A DNA stretch of 64,000 nucleotides from JAJUFS01 sp036381175 (GTDB lineage Bacteria > Pseudomonadota > Gammaproteobacteria > Natronospirales > JAJUFS01): positions 159,424-223,423 of the forward strand of contig DASVDI010000006.1 of the NCBI GenBank assembly GCA_036381175.1, in the 5' to 3' direction. Position numbers and translations under genes: made by a program. This document shows, one piece after another, positions 9,057 to 17,946 of this stretch (its first letter is position 1; each line of letters opens with the position of its first letter). The notes under the pieces are model-generated. The model was not told where the DNA came from. It ran no database searches and saw only the letters and a program-made list of their open reading frames with translations.

Positions 9057-10628
9057 ATGTACGCCGACTATTTCGGACTCGACGAGGCGCCTTTCGCGAT
9101 CACGCCGGACCCGCGCTACCTGTATCTCGGGCGCCGGCATGCCGAGGCGCTCGCGCATCTTTTATATGGCATCCGCGAGGGCGGCGGCTTCGTGCTGCTC
9201 ACCGGCGAGGTCGGCACCGGCAAGACCACGCTGACCCGCTGCCTGCTCGATGAGCTTCCGCAAGAAGTCGATGTCGCGGTCGTGCTGAACCCGCGCCTCG
9301 ACGTGACCGAATTTCTCGAAGCCATCTGCCAGGAACTGCACATTCCGCTGCCTGAAGGCGGCGGCAACCGGCGACTGGTGGATGCTCTGAACCGTTACCT
9401 GCTGGATGCGCACGCACGTGGCCGCCGCACGGTGCTGATCGTCGATGAAGCGCAGAATCTTTCCGCTGATGTACTCGAACAGGTGCGCCTGCTGACGAAC
9501 CTCGAAACCGCAAAAACCAAGCTGCTGCAGATCGTGCTGATCGGCCAGCCGGAGTTGCGCGAGATTGTTGCGCTTCCTGAATTGCGGCAGCTCGCCCAGC
9601 GCATCACCGCCCGCTACCACCTGGAACCGCTGGAACGCAGCGAACTGCGCGCCTACATCGCCCACCGGCTCGCCGTCGCCGGCGCCCGCGGCCCGATCTT
9701 CGGTGCGCCCGCGCTCAAGGCGGTGTGGAAACATTCCGCCGGCATTCCGAGGCGCGTGAATATTCTCTGTGACCGCGCGCTGCTGGGCGCTTGGTCCGCG
9801 GATGCCCGCGAAGTTTCGCCGCGGATGGTGCACGCCGCCGCGCGCGAAATCGCCACAGTCCCGCAGCGCGCACCACGTGGACGTGCCGTGTTCGCGGGAA
9901 TCGTCATCGCCGCCGGCGTGCTGGCGGCATTTGCATTCCTGCGTCCCGGTTCAATGCAACCGGAAGTCATCAGCGAGGTGACGGCGAGTCCGCCGCGCGC
10001 GCCGGATCTGTCGACATGGCTGCAAGATCACGCTGCCACCGCCGGCACGGATCACGCGCTCGAACAGTTGTTCGCGCAGTGGCGACTGGACTACCAGCCC
10101 GGCGGCGCGCCGGCTTGCGAACAGGCAGCCGATGCCGGCCTGCGCTGCCTGTTCGAGCGCGGGACCTGGCGCGGCCTGGAAGAACTGAACCGGCCTGCCG
10201 TGCTCGCGCTGACCGACTCGACAGGCCGCCGCTACCAGCTCACGCTCACCGGCGTACTTCGACGCGATGGCAAAACATTCGCGACGGTCCATGCTGGTCC
10301 GGCGTCGCGACAGGTCGGCGCGATCGAACTCACCACGCTCTGGCCGGGCGAGTATCTCGCGCTCTGGCAACCGCCGCAGGGCGTCGATGGGCCGCTCGGT
10401 CCCGGCTCACAGGGTCCGGCTGTAGCCTGGCTGCGAGCGCAGTTGGCGCCCGGCGCCGATACCGCGAATCCCGAAATCTACGACTCGGCGCTCGCCGAGC
10501 GGGTGCGCGAATTCCAGGCGCGCGAAGGCTTGCGGGTGGATGGCATCGCGGGCGAGCGGACGCTGCTCAGGCTCCGGAACCTGCAGCGCGAACCCGGCAT
10601 CCCTTTCCTGGACGAGGCGAGCCACTGA
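9057..10628 (+). CDS. gspA: GspA/ExeA-type AAA+ ATPase with peptidoglycan-binding tail
   Basis: The ATG at 9057 (MYADYFGLDEAPF) matches the normal ExeA start and gives 523 residues. The cytosolic AAA+ domain has Walker A GEVGTGKTT near residue 50 and Walker B VLIVDEAQ near 130. A single membrane segment lies near residue 285 (FAGIVIAAGVLAAFAFL). The periplasmic part ends in a PG_binding_1 domain (~445-515, REFQAREGLRVDGIAGERT). ExeA helps insert the type II secretin through the cell wall. gspB follows after 1 nt, but no other type II genes are in the window. Confidence 0.9.
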   Translation: MYADYFGLDEAPFAITPDPRYLYLGRRHAEALAHLLYGIREGGGFVLLTGEVGTGKTTLTRCLLDELPQEVDVAVVLNPRLDVTEFLEAICQELHIPLPEGGGNRRLVDALNRYLLDAHARGRRTVLIVDEAQNLSADVLEQVRLLTNLETAKTKLLQIVLIGQPELREIVALPELRQLAQRITARYHLEPLERSELRAYIAHRLAVAGARGPIFGAPALKAVWKHSAGIPRRVNILCDRALLGAWSADAREVSPRMVHAAAREIATVPQRAPRGRAVFAGIVIAAGVLAAFAFLRPGSMQPEVISEVTASPPRAPDLSTWLQDHAATAGTDHALEQLFAQWRLDYQPGGAPACEQAADAGLRCLFERGTWRGLEELNRPAVLALTDSTGRRYQLTLTGVLRRDGKTFATVHAGPASRQVGAIELTTLWPGEYLALWQPPQGVDGPLGPGSQGPAVAWLRAQLAPGADTANPEIYDSALAERVREFQAREGLRVDGIAGERTLLRLRNLQREPGIPFLDEASH

Positions 10629-10629
10629 C

Positions 10630-11238
10630 ATGTCCATGATCCTCGACGCCTTGCGTAAATCCGACCGCGAGCGTACGCGGCAGGCGGCCGATCGCCTTCG
10701 CGACGGTCCAGCGATCGCCAGCGAACAGAAATTGAACGGCTGGTTGCTCGCGACTCTCACAACGGGACTGCTGTTCGCGATCGCGGCCCTGCTGATCGCG
10801 TTGTGGCCGGATTCGCCTGCCGCTGATCGCACCGCAACTGGCGGAGTCGCGGAAATTATGGAAAATGAGCAATCCGATGTGCGGGCGACGGTGCGCGATC
10901 TTTCGAATGAACTCGCGCGCGCAGAACCCGAAATCACATCGAAACCACCCGAACCTGCAATGGCCAGCGAGCCCGCACCGGTCCGCGCGGAGATCGTGGA
11001 AAACCTCGCAGCGCCGCCACTGGAAGCACTGCCAGCCTCGATCCGGATCAAACTGCCCGCCTTGCATGTCGATATCCATGCCTGGGCCGAGGATCCGCGC
11101 GACCGCTTCGTGCTGATCAACCTGCGGCGTTACGAGGAAGGCGACCGCCTGCGGGAAGGACTGACACTGCACCGGATAATGAGAAATGGCGTGGTGCTGG
11201 AGTTCGAAGGAACGCTGTTCACCTTGCCGCGCCAATAA
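10630..11238 (+). CDS. gspB: General secretion pathway protein B
   Basis: The ATG at 10630 sits 1 nt after the gspA stop and gives 202 residues. The family start MSMILDALRKSDRER is present, followed by a membrane segment at ~35-57, a Pro/Glu-rich linker, and a C-terminal T2SSB domain (~140-200) with LHVDIHAWAEDPRDRFVLIN and GLTLHRIMRNGVVLEF. GspB partners GspA to place the secretin. Partnership is supported by adjacency. Confidence 0.92.
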   Translation: MSMILDALRKSDRERTRQAADRLRDGPAIASEQKLNGWLLATLTTGLLFAIAALLIALWPDSPAADRTATGGVAEIMENEQSDVRATVRDLSNELARAEPEITSKPPEPAMASEPAPVRAEIVENLAAPPLEALPASIRIKLPALHVDIHAWAEDPRDRFVLINLRRYEEGDRLREGLTLHRIMRNGVVLEFEGTLFTLPRQ

Positions 11239-11256
11239 CACCAGGACAGGAAATCC

Positions 11257-13116
11257 ATGAGCGCCGTAACCCCGATCACGATCGCAGTCGAACATGTCGA
11301 TGGCGTCGGCCTGCGCCGCGCGCTCCAGGCCGGCATTCATCGCGTCATTTCGCGCCAGGAACACCTCAACAAGATCAACGTCTTTCCCGTGCCCGATGGC
11401 GACACCGGCACGAACATCGCGTTCACGCTGAACGCGGTGCTGGCCGGTCTTTCCGCGAACGTCGAACGTCATGTCGGCAAGCTGCTGACGGCCGTCGCCG
11501 ATGCCGCGCTGGATGGCGCGCGCGGCAATTCGGGCGCGATTTTCGCGCAGTTTTTCCAGGGATTTTCCGATGCGGCAGCAGAACGCGCGGCACTGACATC
11601 GAAGCAATTCACCGCCGCCGTGCGCCGCGGCGCCGATTACGCGCGCGAAGCGCTGTCCGAGCCGCGCGAGGGCACCATCCTTTCGGTCATTTCCGATTTC
11701 GCGAAGGCGCTGGAACAACACATCGCCGAACACGAACACACCGACCTGCTCGCGCTGCTCGATCACGGCCTCAAGGCTTCGGAAAAATCCCTGGCGAACA
11801 CACCGAATCAGCTGCCCGTGCTGAAAAAGGCCGGCGTCGTGGATGCCGGCGCGGAAGGTTTCGTCGACATGCTGCGCGGCGTTTACGAGTTCGTGCGCGA
11901 CGGCAACCCGCAACAGTTCCGCGACATGCTCGCCGGCTTGCGCGAGGACGCGGGTGATGCGGCGGAAGAAGACATGGCGGGCGGCGAGGCGGATCTCACA
12001 CACCGCTTCTGCACCGAATGCATGGTGGTGGGTGAGGACATCGACCGGCGCAAGCTGCGCGAGGAATTGTCCGCGCTCGGCTCGAGCCTCGTGCTCGCCG
12101 GCAGCAAGGTCAAGGCGAAGATCCACATTCACGTCAACGATCCGCGCGCCGTGTTTCGCCTCGCGGAAAAATACGGCAACGTCAGCGGACAGAAAGCCGA
12201 TGACATGCGCCAGCAAAGCCGCGAGGCCGCGCACAGCGGTGAAGATCGCGTCGCGATCATCACGGATTCCGCCGCCGATCTGCCCGAGCACGTTATAGAA
12301 TCATTGAATATCCACACCGTTCCGGTGCGTGTGCATTTCGGCAACAAGGGTTATCTCGACAAGGTGTCGATGACACCGGAAGAGTTCTACGCCGAGATGC
12401 AATCGAATCCCGTGCATCCGACAACCTCGCAACCGGCGCCCGGCGATTTCCGCCGGCAGTTCCAGTTTCTCGGCAGCCATTACGATGCAGTGGTGTCGGT
12501 CAATCTCAGCGCGAAACTCAGCGGCACCTGGCAGGCGGCGGAAACCGCCTCGCAGCGCGCCGACGGTGCAGCCGTCGAAGTGATCGATTCGTACAACGTT
12601 TCCGTCGGACAAGGTTTGCTGGTCGCGTACGCGGCAGAATGTGCAATCGCCGGTTATTCGGCGCCGGAAATCGTCGAGGCGGTGCTCATGATGCGGCCGA
12701 AGTCCTTCACCTTCGGCGCGTTGCGTGATCTGAGTTACGTGGTGAAAGGCGGGCGCGTGCCACGTTCAAAGAAAGTTCTCGCAGACCTTCTGCACATCAC
12801 GCCGGTACTCACCGCGAAACCGGACGGCACCGTGAAAGCCGGCGGCGTTTTCTTCGGACGTGAACCGTTCGTGGAAAAATTCCACGGCTTCCTGCTGCGC
12901 AAGCTCGATCCCGCGAAGCGCTATCGGATTTCCGTCAGCCACTGCAATTGCGCGGCTGACGGCCAGAAACTGCTCGACCTCCTGCGCGACAGCTTGCCGA
13001 ATATCACCGACGCCTGGCTGATGGACACCGGCTCCGCGCTCGGCGTGCACGCCGGTCCGGGCAGTCTTGTTGTTGGCGTGCAGGAATACCAGCCACCGAC
13101 GCCGCGCCAGGAATAA
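11257..13116 (+). CDS. FakA-FakB-like fusion (DAK2 kinase plus DegV lipid-binding domain)
   Basis: This 619-residue protein joins two partners of bacterial fatty-acid kinase. Residues 1-320 are FakA-like: the DAK2 nucleotide/metal motif NVFPVPDGDTGTN (41-53), GARGNSG (88-94), GVVDAGAEGF, and the later KIHIHVND with FCTEC, like the FakA middle and C domains. Residues ~331-610 are a DegV/FakB fold: ITDSAADLP, a TSQP segment, SAKLSGTW, and YVVKGGRV near the acyl pocket. In Firmicutes these are separate proteins that phosphorylate exogenous fatty acids. Here one chain may do both. The upstream gspB gene ends 18 nt before. Confidence 0.88.
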   Translation: MSAVTPITIAVEHVDGVGLRRALQAGIHRVISRQEHLNKINVFPVPDGDTGTNIAFTLNAVLAGLSANVERHVGKLLTAVADAALDGARGNSGAIFAQFFQGFSDAAAERAALTSKQFTAAVRRGADYAREALSEPREGTILSVISDFAKALEQHIAEHEHTDLLALLDHGLKASEKSLANTPNQLPVLKKAGVVDAGAEGFVDMLRGVYEFVRDGNPQQFRDMLAGLREDAGDAAEEDMAGGEADLTHRFCTECMVVGEDIDRRKLREELSALGSSLVLAGSKVKAKIHIHVNDPRAVFRLAEKYGNVSGQKADDMRQQSREAAHSGEDRVAIITDSAADLPEHVIESLNIHTVPVRVHFGNKGYLDKVSMTPEEFYAEMQSNPVHPTTSQPAPGDFRRQFQFLGSHYDAVVSVNLSAKLSGTWQAAETASQRADGAAVEVIDSYNVSVGQGLLVAYAAECAIAGYSAPEIVEAVLMMRPKSFTFGALRDLSYVVKGGRVPRSKKVLADLLHITPVLTAKPDGTVKAGGVFFGREPFVEKFHGFLLRKLDPAKRYRISVSHCNCAADGQKLLDLLRDSLPNITDAWLMDTGSALGVHAGPGSLVVGVQEYQPPTPRQE

Positions 13117-13143
13117 CAGTGGCGGCAACGGCGTCGCGGCGGA

Positions 13144-13770
13144 TCAACGCGTCAGCTTGAATTCCAGTGTGTGGCGAATGCGCTGCGGAACGGGGCGGCC
13201 GTTTTGCAACGCCGGCTTGAATGTCCAGCCTGCCACCGCGCGCCGTGCCGCGACATCAAAGGCACCGCGCGGATCGGCTTCCACCACGGAAATATCTTCC
13301 GTCCGCCCCTCGGCATTGATCGTGAACTCGACGACGACAAATCCTTCCTGGCGACGCCGATAGGCTTCACGCGGATACTGCGGCGGTTCCATGCTCAGCG
13401 GCTGGACGGGACTGGTGTCACCACTCGCGGGATACGTACTGCCGACAGCGCCCGCGTCCGCCGTGCGCGTCACATCGCTGCTGTCAGCAGTGCGAGGCTC
13501 CACGACGGGCGGCGTGATGATCTCCAGCTTGGGCTTGGCAAGCTTGAGGTCCGAAATTGCAGGCTTCGGAATATCCAGCTTGAAGGTGGTATCCAGCTTC
13601 GGGCGCTCAATGGTGATCTTTTCCGGATTGATTGTCGGACGGCTGGTGCCGACGGAATAGGACTTCAGATCGGCCGCTTCTTCCTCTTCTTCCTGGGCGA
13701 CAGCCGTCTGACTCGTCAACAGGCCGGCGACGCCGAACAGCACGACGATGAAAAACGGAACGGTATTCAT
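13144..13770 (-). CDS. TonB-family C-terminal-domain protein with signal peptide
   Basis: This 208-residue protein ends in a TonB C-terminal domain (~120-208, with PREAYRRRQEGFVVVEFTIN, then the RAVAGWTFKPALQNGRPV segment). The middle is Pro/Lys/Ile-rich. The N-terminus (VPFFIVVLFGVAGLLTSQTAVAQ) looks like a cleavable signal peptide with AVA-Q rather than the uncleaved anchor of TonB. If cleaved, the protein would be free in the periplasm. No exbB or exbD is nearby. A fixed anchor cannot be excluded. Confidence 0.85.
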   Translation of the reverse strand: MNTVPFFIVVLFGVAGLLTSQTAVAQEEEEEAADLKSYSVGTSRPTINPEKITIERPKLDTTFKLDIPKPAISDLKLAKPKLEIITPPVVEPRTADSSDVTRTADAGAVGSTYPASGDTSPVQPLSMEPPQYPREAYRRRQEGFVVVEFTINAEGRTEDISVVEADPRGAFDVAARRAVAGWTFKPALQNGRPVPQRIRHTLEFKLTR

Positions 13771-14005
13771 GGCAACTCCGCGCGCCTGGCATGACGCCCC
13801 GGACGCAGGGCAAATGGCGCTGGTGATAAATTAACAATATAAGGGAAAATCGCAACTGTTTTAAGTAAAAAGCCTTAGGCGATGCTCCCTTGCGCGCCCG
13901 AATTCCCGGATGTTCCGGATACCGCGAAGCGCCGATGCTAGACTCGCGGGTTCGGGGCTATGCTGCATTGCGCTCAGCCCTCCGGTTCACAAGGAGACAT
14001 CAGGA

Positions 14006-15676
14006 ATGAGACATCTTGCACTGTTCGGCCTTTTCGTTCTGCTGGCTGCCTGCGAGCAGAACGCGCCCGGAGAAAACCCGGCAGGCAGCGATGCCATCGA
14101 TGGCATCGACATGATCCGCCACGTCGGCGTGCTTGCCGCGGACGACATGGGCGGCCGCGCGCCAGGCTCACCCGCCGAGGACAAGGTCATCGAGTACGTT
14201 ACCTCGCAGTTCGTGGAGGCCGGCCTGCAACCTGGCAACGGCGACAGCTGGACCCAGGAAGTGCCGCTGGTAAAGATCACCGCGAGCCCGGACATGGTCA
14301 TGACCGTCGCGCCGCGGGAAGAAGGAGAGGACCAGGCGGTCATGCAACTCGCCTACGGCGAAGACATGATGGCCTTCACGCGCCGCCTGCAACCGGAAAT
14401 CGCGATCGAGGACAGCCCGCTGGTTTTCGCCGGCTACGGCATCGTCGCGCCGGAATACGACTGGAACGATTACGAGGGCCTTGATGTCGAGGGCAAGACG
14501 GTCGTCGTGTTCGTGAACGACCCGGGATTCGCGACGCAGAATCCGGAACTCTTCACCGGCAACGCCATGACCTACTACGGCCGCTGGTCGTACAAATACG
14601 AGGAAGCCGCGCGCCAGGGCGCCACCGGCGTCATCATCGTGCATGAGACCGACGCCGCCGGTTATCCCTGGGAAGTGGTCAGCGGAAGCTGGTCGGGCCC
14701 GCAGTTCGACCTCGCCGGCGGTGGCGAGGAATACCGCCTGCCGCTGCGCGCATGGATCACGAACGATGTCGCCCAACAGCTGTTCGCGGCCAACGGCATG
14801 AGTATTGATGAGGCGCGCCAGCTCGCCCTGCAGCCGGACTTCCAGGCGCAGCCGCTGGACCAGACCGTTTCCATCACCATCAATAACACCATCGAGGAAA
14901 TCACCTCGCATAACATTCTCGGCAAGCTGCCGGGCGATGCGCGTCCCAATGAAACGGTCATCTACACTGCGCACTGGGATCATCTCGGCACCAATCCCGC
15001 GAATACCGAAGATCCAGTTTTCAACGGCGCGGTCGACAACGCCACCGGTGTCGCCGGCCTGATCGAACTCGCCGAAGCGTTCGGCACGCTCGAATCGCCG
15101 CCGGACCGCACGATCCTGTTCCTCGCCGTCACCGCCGAGGAATCCGGCCTGCTCGGTTCGAAATGGTACGCGGAGCATCCCGTGTTTCCGCTGGAAACGA
15201 CGGCCGGCGTCATCAACATGGACAGCCTGAACGTTTACGGACCGACGAAGGACGTCGTGGTGGTCGGCTACGGCAACTCGGAACTGGAGGAATACCTGGC
15301 GCGCGCAGCCGCGGAACAGGGCCGTGAAATCGTGCCGGAGGAGCATCCCGAGCGCGGTTATTACTACCGCTCGGATCACTTCAACTTCGCCAAGCAGGGC
15401 GTGCCCGCGCTGTACGCGGAAAGCGGCTCGCAATACACCGGCGAAGGCGCGGAAGAAGCCGCGCGCCACGCCGCCGAGTACACCGAAAAGCGTTACCACA
15501 AGCCTTCGGACGAGTACGCGGAATGGTGGAACCTGGAAGGCGCGGTCGAGGACCTGAAGCTGTACTTCGCCATCGGCAAGGAACTCGCGAACACCGAGGA
15601 CTTCCCGAACTGGTACGAAGGCAACGAGTTCAAGGCCATCCGCGAGGAAAGCGCTGCGATGCGGCAGGAGCAGTAA
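14006..15676 (+). CDS. M28-family aminopeptidase lipoprotein with PA domain
   Basis: The ATG at 14006 follows AAGGAGAC and gives 556 residues. The lipobox LAAC (Cys16) marks a lipoprotein; Glu follows the Cys. A PA-type insert lies at ~130-300. The M28 zinc peptidase domain follows, with ligands visible in HWDHLG, NGAVDNATGVAG, AVTAEESGLLGS (catalytic and ligand Glu), VINMDS and the late RSDHFNFAKQGVPALY. It probably releases N-terminal amino acids in the envelope. It is a single-gene unit with a terminator downstream. Confidence 0.92.
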   Translation: MRHLALFGLFVLLAACEQNAPGENPAGSDAIDGIDMIRHVGVLAADDMGGRAPGSPAEDKVIEYVTSQFVEAGLQPGNGDSWTQEVPLVKITASPDMVMTVAPREEGEDQAVMQLAYGEDMMAFTRRLQPEIAIEDSPLVFAGYGIVAPEYDWNDYEGLDVEGKTVVVFVNDPGFATQNPELFTGNAMTYYGRWSYKYEEAARQGATGVIIVHETDAAGYPWEVVSGSWSGPQFDLAGGGEEYRLPLRAWITNDVAQQLFAANGMSIDEARQLALQPDFQAQPLDQTVSITINNTIEEITSHNILGKLPGDARPNETVIYTAHWDHLGTNPANTEDPVFNGAVDNATGVAGLIELAEAFGTLESPPDRTILFLAVTAEESGLLGSKWYAEHPVFPLETTAGVINMDSLNVYGPTKDVVVVGYGNSELEEYLARAAAEQGREIVPEEHPERGYYYRSDHFNFAKQGVPALYAESGSQYTGEGAEEAARHAAEYTEKRYHKPSDEYAEWWNLEGAVEDLKLYFAIGKELANTEDFPNWYEGNEFKAIREESAAMRQEQ

Positions 15677-15720
15677 AATCCTTCACCCACCGTTTTCTGG
15701 GGAATCTGTCGCAAGGTTTG

Positions 15721-15768
15721 CCCCTCACCCCACCCTCTCCCCCAAGGGGAGAGGGAGCGGCTGAGTCC
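15721..15768. repeat. Dispersed repeat family B, copy 1
   Basis: A GC-rich element starting CCCCTCACCCCACC and containing CTCTCCCCC-aa-GGGGAGAG as a hairpin, then GCGGCTGAGTCC. A second copy lies in opposite orientation at 55260. The type is common between genes in proteobacteria. Confidence 0.8.
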
Positions 15769-15796
15769 TTCGGACTATTTTTATATTTTTCGGATG

Positions 15797-15834
15797 AAAG
15801 GCCGCGCCGGGCAACCCCGGCGGCGGCCTTTTTT
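15797..15834 (+). terminator. Rho-independent terminator
   Basis: A strong GC stem (AAAGGCCGC-GCCGGG, loop caa, CCCGGC-GGCGGCC) is followed by six Ts. It lies after the M28 peptidase and the family B repeat. Confidence 0.8.
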
Positions 15835-15904
15835 CTGCCTGATGCCCCGATTTTATGTATAAAGAGAACGTGGGGAGGCAGGCCCTCGGGGGCCCGAACT
15901 GCTG

Positions 15905-17221
15905 ATGAACGTACTCGTTATCGATCCATCGAAAGTCTTTCGCACGGTGTGGGACCGGATGGTGCTGCGGATCGGCCACGAGCCCATCTCGGTATCAAGC
16001 GGTGCCGCCGGCCTGGAAGCCCTGCGCCAGCGGCACATCGATTTTGTCTGCGTGTCGTTGTCTTTGCCTGACATGGACGGCATCGATTTCTGCCGCGAAC
16101 TGCGCAAGCAGCCGCAGTTGCGCAACATTCCCGTCATCCTGCTCACGTCCACCGAAGACAAGGCCGCACGCCAGGCGGCGTTCGAAGCCGGCGTTACCGA
16201 GATTCACACCAAGACCGATGTCGAGAGCCTGCTCGCGCGCGTGAAGAAGTTCGTCGTCGAACTCCAGCGCGATATCAGCGGGCGCGTGCTGTACATCGAG
16301 GACAGCTCGGTGGTGGCGCACGTGATGGTGAAGATTCTCAAGACCATGAAACTGGAAGTGGATCATTTCACCAGCGCCGATGAAGCCTACGACGCTTTCC
16401 AGAAAGCCAATTACGATCTCATCGTCAGCGACATCATGGTGGAAGGACAGATGTCGGGCGTCGGTCTTGTGACGCGCATTCGTGAAATGGAAGGTGACAA
16501 GTCGCGCGTGCCGATCCTCGCCGTGTCCGGTCTCGATGACAGCGTGCGGCGCACGGAACTGTTCCGCCTCGGCATCAACGATTTCATTTCCAAGCCCGTG
16601 ATGCGCGAGGAAGTCACCGCGCGCGTCACCAACCTGATAACGAACAAGCAGCTCTTCGACCAGGTGAAGACGCAGCAGCAGCACCTTTACGAACTCGCGA
16701 TGCGCGATCAGCTCACCGGTCTGTACAACCGCAACTCGTTGAAGGAATTCGCGGGAAAATATTTCACCGAAGCGTCACGGCATGATTTTTCATTGAGCCT
16801 GATGCTGATCGATCTCGATCACTTCAAGGAAGTGAACGATACGCGTGGCCATCTGGTCGGTGACACGGTGCTGGAACACGTCGGTGAAATGCTGCGCCAA
16901 AGCTGCCGCGAAGAAGATTTCGCGGCGCGTTTCGGTGGCGAAGAATTTTTGCTGATCCTGCCGCATTGCGATCTCGCGAGCGCTGCGGCGAAAGCGGAAC
17001 TGATTCGCAAGGAACTCGAATCGCTCGAACCGGCCGGTGTGAGCATCACCGCGAGCATCGGTATCACCGCGCGTCCGCGTGACAAGGCCGTTGAAATGGA
17101 AGCGCTGTTTCGTACGGCCGACCAGGCGGTTTATGACGCGAAGGCGCGCGGGCGCAATTGCGTGGTCGTGCGCCGCTTCGACAGCAGGGCGGAATCGAAG
17201 AGCGTGATGGAAGGTTCCTGA
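15905..17221 (+). CDS. Double-receiver GGDEF response regulator
   Basis: 438 residues with two REC domains (1-120, 126-245) and a GGDEF domain (265-430). REC1 keeps Asp7 and Lys103, but the phospho-acceptor position is Ser51 (VSLSLPDMDG), so it should not be phosphorylated. REC2 has Asp176 (IVSDIM) and a following SK pair. The cyclase motif is GGEEF (344-348) with an RxxD inhibitory site (REED, 335-338). This is a PleD-like layout: one decoy receiver, one working receiver and a c-di-GMP output. No partner kinase is adjacent. Confidence 0.93.
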   Translation: MNVLVIDPSKVFRTVWDRMVLRIGHEPISVSSGAAGLEALRQRHIDFVCVSLSLPDMDGIDFCRELRKQPQLRNIPVILLTSTEDKAARQAAFEAGVTEIHTKTDVESLLARVKKFVVELQRDISGRVLYIEDSSVVAHVMVKILKTMKLEVDHFTSADEAYDAFQKANYDLIVSDIMVEGQMSGVGLVTRIREMEGDKSRVPILAVSGLDDSVRRTELFRLGINDFISKPVMREEVTARVTNLITNKQLFDQVKTQQQHLYELAMRDQLTGLYNRNSLKEFAGKYFTEASRHDFSLSLMLIDLDHFKEVNDTRGHLVGDTVLEHVGEMLRQSCREEDFAARFGGEEFLLILPHCDLASAAAKAELIRKELESLEPAGVSITASIGITARPRDKAVEMEALFRTADQAVYDAKARGRNCVVVRRFDSRAESKSVMEGS

Positions 17222-17260
17222 GAAGAGACAAGACAACGGCTTTCGCGTTCTCTTTACTTA

Positions 17261-17412
17261 AAATCCCTCCCCGGCCCTCCCTTTGAAAAAGGGAGGGAGC
17301 GCTTCGTTCGAACTTGCTGAAATCTGATCAGTCCCGTCTTGCGATAGCGGGTGAACGAAGGCAGCCCCCTTTGAAAAAGGGGGCCGGACCGCGAAGCGGG
17401 CCGGGGGGATTT
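17261..17412 (+). repeat. Composite palindromic dispersed repeat, family A, copy 3
   Basis: This is the clearest copy of the ~150-bp element. Outer arms AAATCCC/GGGATTT, hairpins CCCTCCCTTT...AAAGGGAGGG and CCCCCTTT...AAAGGGGG, and the inner pair CTTCGTTC/GAACGAAG are all visible. It fills the gap between the GGDEF regulator and the DUF1761 gene. Confidence 0.85.
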
Positions 17413-17423
17413 TTCGCGAGATT

Positions 17424-17831
17424 TCAACCCAGCAACGACAACACCGTCGCCATCACCAGCGTGACCACCAGCCGATGTCCGCTATCAACCAGCCATGTGC
17501 CGAGCGGACGGCGCGAGAACACCGCTTCGGACAGCGAAGGTGCTGCCGTGAAACCCGCCCAGAGCAGCAGGCCCATCCACAACGCTGGCGCGATCGCCAA
17601 CGTTTCGGTTGAAAGAAGAATCAGGTAAAGCACCAGCGCCTGGACGATGGTGCATCCCACGGAAACCGCGTATTCGCGCGTGCCGGAAGCGCCGCGCTGA
17701 TCATCTTCGAGCGGGCTCATGCGTGACCAGAGTGGACCGAACAGGAATGGCGCATACCAGACCCCGCCAACCGCGAATCCCGCCGCGGCGGAAACCAGCA
17801 CGGCCACAATATTGAAATCCAGTTCCGACAT
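17424..17831 (-). CDS. DUF1761 membrane protein
   Basis: This 135-residue protein has four hydrophobic segments. The first carries the DUF1761 signature GGVWYAPFLFGPLW (residues ~22-35). The function is unknown. It is divergent from the trans-sulfuration gene, with ~115 nt between them. Confidence 0.8.
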   Translation of the reverse strand: MSELDFNIVAVLVSAAAGFAVGGVWYAPFLFGPLWSRMSPLEDDQRGASGTREYAVSVGCTIVQALVLYLILLSTETLAIAPALWMGLLLWAGFTAAPSLSEAVFSRRPLGTWLVDSGHRLVVTLVMATVLSLLG

Positions 17832-17946
17832 GCCTCATCTCCCGGTCGCGTGATTTGCGCCAGTGTAGCCCTGCCGGCGAAGGGTGCGCCACGCCGCGCC
17901 GCTGTGTGACAATCGCCGACTTCACGGGCTTATGTCAGGGCTTGCC

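Noticed and set aside
10567..12291. Long minus-strand open frame opposite gspB and the DAK2-DegV gene
   Set aside because: It crosses two well-supported plus-strand genes and has no recognisable domain.
14168..15499. Long minus-strand open frame opposite the M28 peptidase
   Set aside because: The M28 motifs on the plus strand are complete; the antisense frame is a composition artefact.
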